Below are positions 63,526 to 64,000 of a stretch of DNA of 64,000 nucleotides, piece after piece. How positions within the stretch are numbered: the first letter of the stretch is position 1; the number at the start of each line of letters is the position of its first letter. Made by a program: the position numbers and the translations under genes. The DNA is from CAIOSQ01 sp964434345 (GTDB lineage: Bacteria; Pseudomonadota; Alphaproteobacteria; CACIAM-22H2): the NCBI GenBank assembly GCA_964434345.1, contig CAYSUY010000001.1, forward strand, positions 1 to 64,000. Direction: 5' to 3'. The notes under the pieces were generated by a model. The model saw only the letters and a list, made by a program, of their open reading frames with translations, was not told where the DNA came from and did no database searches.

Positions 63526-63978
63526 TCAGACGAGTTCCGCGGCGCGGCGGACCGCGGCGCGGATCTTCAGGTAGGTGCCGCAGCGGCACAGATTGTTCAT
63601 CGCTTGGTCGATATCGGCGTCCGACGGCTTGGAGTTGCGGGCGAGCAGGCCGACAGCGGCCATGATCTGACCCGACTGGCAGAAGCCGCATTGCGGGACG
63701 TCGAGTTCTGCCCAGGCGCGCTGCACCGCATGCGTCCGGTCGGGAGACAGGCCCTCGATGGTGACGATCGACTTGCCGACGGCCTGGGCCGCCGGGATGT
63801 TGCACGAGCGCGCGGCCTGACCGTCGATGGTGACGGTGCAGGCGCCGCATTGGTTGATGCCGCAGCCATATTTCGTGCCGGTCATCGCCAGATGGTCCCG
63901 GAGCACCCACAGCAGCGGCGTTTGCGGATCGGCGTCGACCGAAACGGTCTTGCCGTTCACCTTGAGATCGAATGCCAT
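63526..63978 (-). CDS. 2Fe-2S subunit of a xanthine oxidase-family molybdenum hydroxylase, copy 2
   Basis: This 150-residue paralogue of the protein at 54321 has ligands C39, C44, C47 and C59 for the plant-type cluster, and C97, C100, C131 and C133 for the second. It is the first gene of the right operon visible here; upstream genes would lie outside the window. GGAGGGACGCG precedes the ATG at 63978. It lacks a signal peptide and should be exported with the Tat-bearing large subunit. Confidence 0.95.
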   Translation of the reverse strand: MAFDLKVNGKTVSVDADPQTPLLWVLRDHLAMTGTKYGCGINQCGACTVTIDGQAARSCNIPAAQAVGKSIVTIEGLSPDRTHAVQRAWAELDVPQCGFCQSGQIMAAVGLLARNSKPSDADIDQAMNNLCRCGTYLKIRAAVRRAAELV

Positions 63979-64000
63979 TCGCGTCCCTCCATTCCCTTTG

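Overview
The window is about 64 kb of very GC-rich, densely coding DNA. Its codon usage fills the antisense frames with long spurious ORFs. The gene content points to an alphaproteobacterium, probably a Rhodospirillales- or Hyphomicrobiales-like environmental heterotroph: liv-type and sugar-type ABC importers, Tat-exported molybdenum hydroxylases, Sox carriers, many hybrid histidine kinases and a PEP-CTERM protein. No rRNA, tRNA, insertion sequence, phage gene or CRISPR array was seen. Species cannot be assigned from the sequence alone.

Layout. (1) 1-6084: the end of a branched-chain amino-acid-type ABC cluster (LivG-like ATPase plus acyl-CoA ligase), aconitase and a PEP-CTERM surface protein. 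(2) 6314-20258: a LacI-type regulator and a long plus-strand catabolic cluster. One MalK-like ATPase is followed by two complete sets of binding protein plus two permeases. These are interleaved with two SnoaL-like proteins, then come a bicupin, a MetE-like zinc protein, an exported nicotinamidase-like hydrolase and an SDR dehydrogenase. A 16-bp dyad with a central CG sits upstream of the ATPase and fits a LacI-family operator. (3) 20275-37676: housekeeping and accessory genes. They include ThpR, an AGE-family epimerase, Tas-like aldo/keto reductase, a FIST protein, the conserved tesA / ybbA-ybbP divergent block, a Bax-inhibitor-1 protein with a clear terminator, a D-threonine aldolase/DSD1-type PLP enzyme, a UbiC-like protein behind an AT-rich promoter, an alcohol dehydrogenase/nitroreductase/SDR trio, a flavin-nucleotide-binding-type protein and a penicillin acylase homologue.

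(4) 37816-51463: a signalling island. It has a HisKA-like phosphotransfer protein plus an OmpR-type regulator, a membrane hybrid kinase, a soluble REC-Hpt-REC-kinase, a stand-alone Hpt, a REC-EAL c-di-GMP phosphodiesterase, two exported solute-binding proteins with no permease, and a membrane hybrid kinase. A 42-bp near-perfect inverted repeat lies in the divergent Hpt / REC-EAL promoter region. The binding proteins probably act as sensors for the kinase rather than in transport.

(5) 53343-63978: two convergent operons that mirror each other. Each has a SoxY-SoxZ fusion, a 2Fe-2S subunit and a Tat-exported xanthine-oxidase-family molybdenum subunit. The left operon adds a single-chain SoxX-SoxA cytochrome fusion and a triheme cytochrome c; the right one adds a SEL1-repeat protein. 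SoxB and SoxCD are absent here. This co-occurrence is the best candidate for an undescribed pathway: carrier-bound chemistry in the periplasm with molybdenum hydroxylases as the oxidising enzymes. A cysteine synthase homologue and an Asp/Glu racemase-family protein lie between regions 4 and 5.
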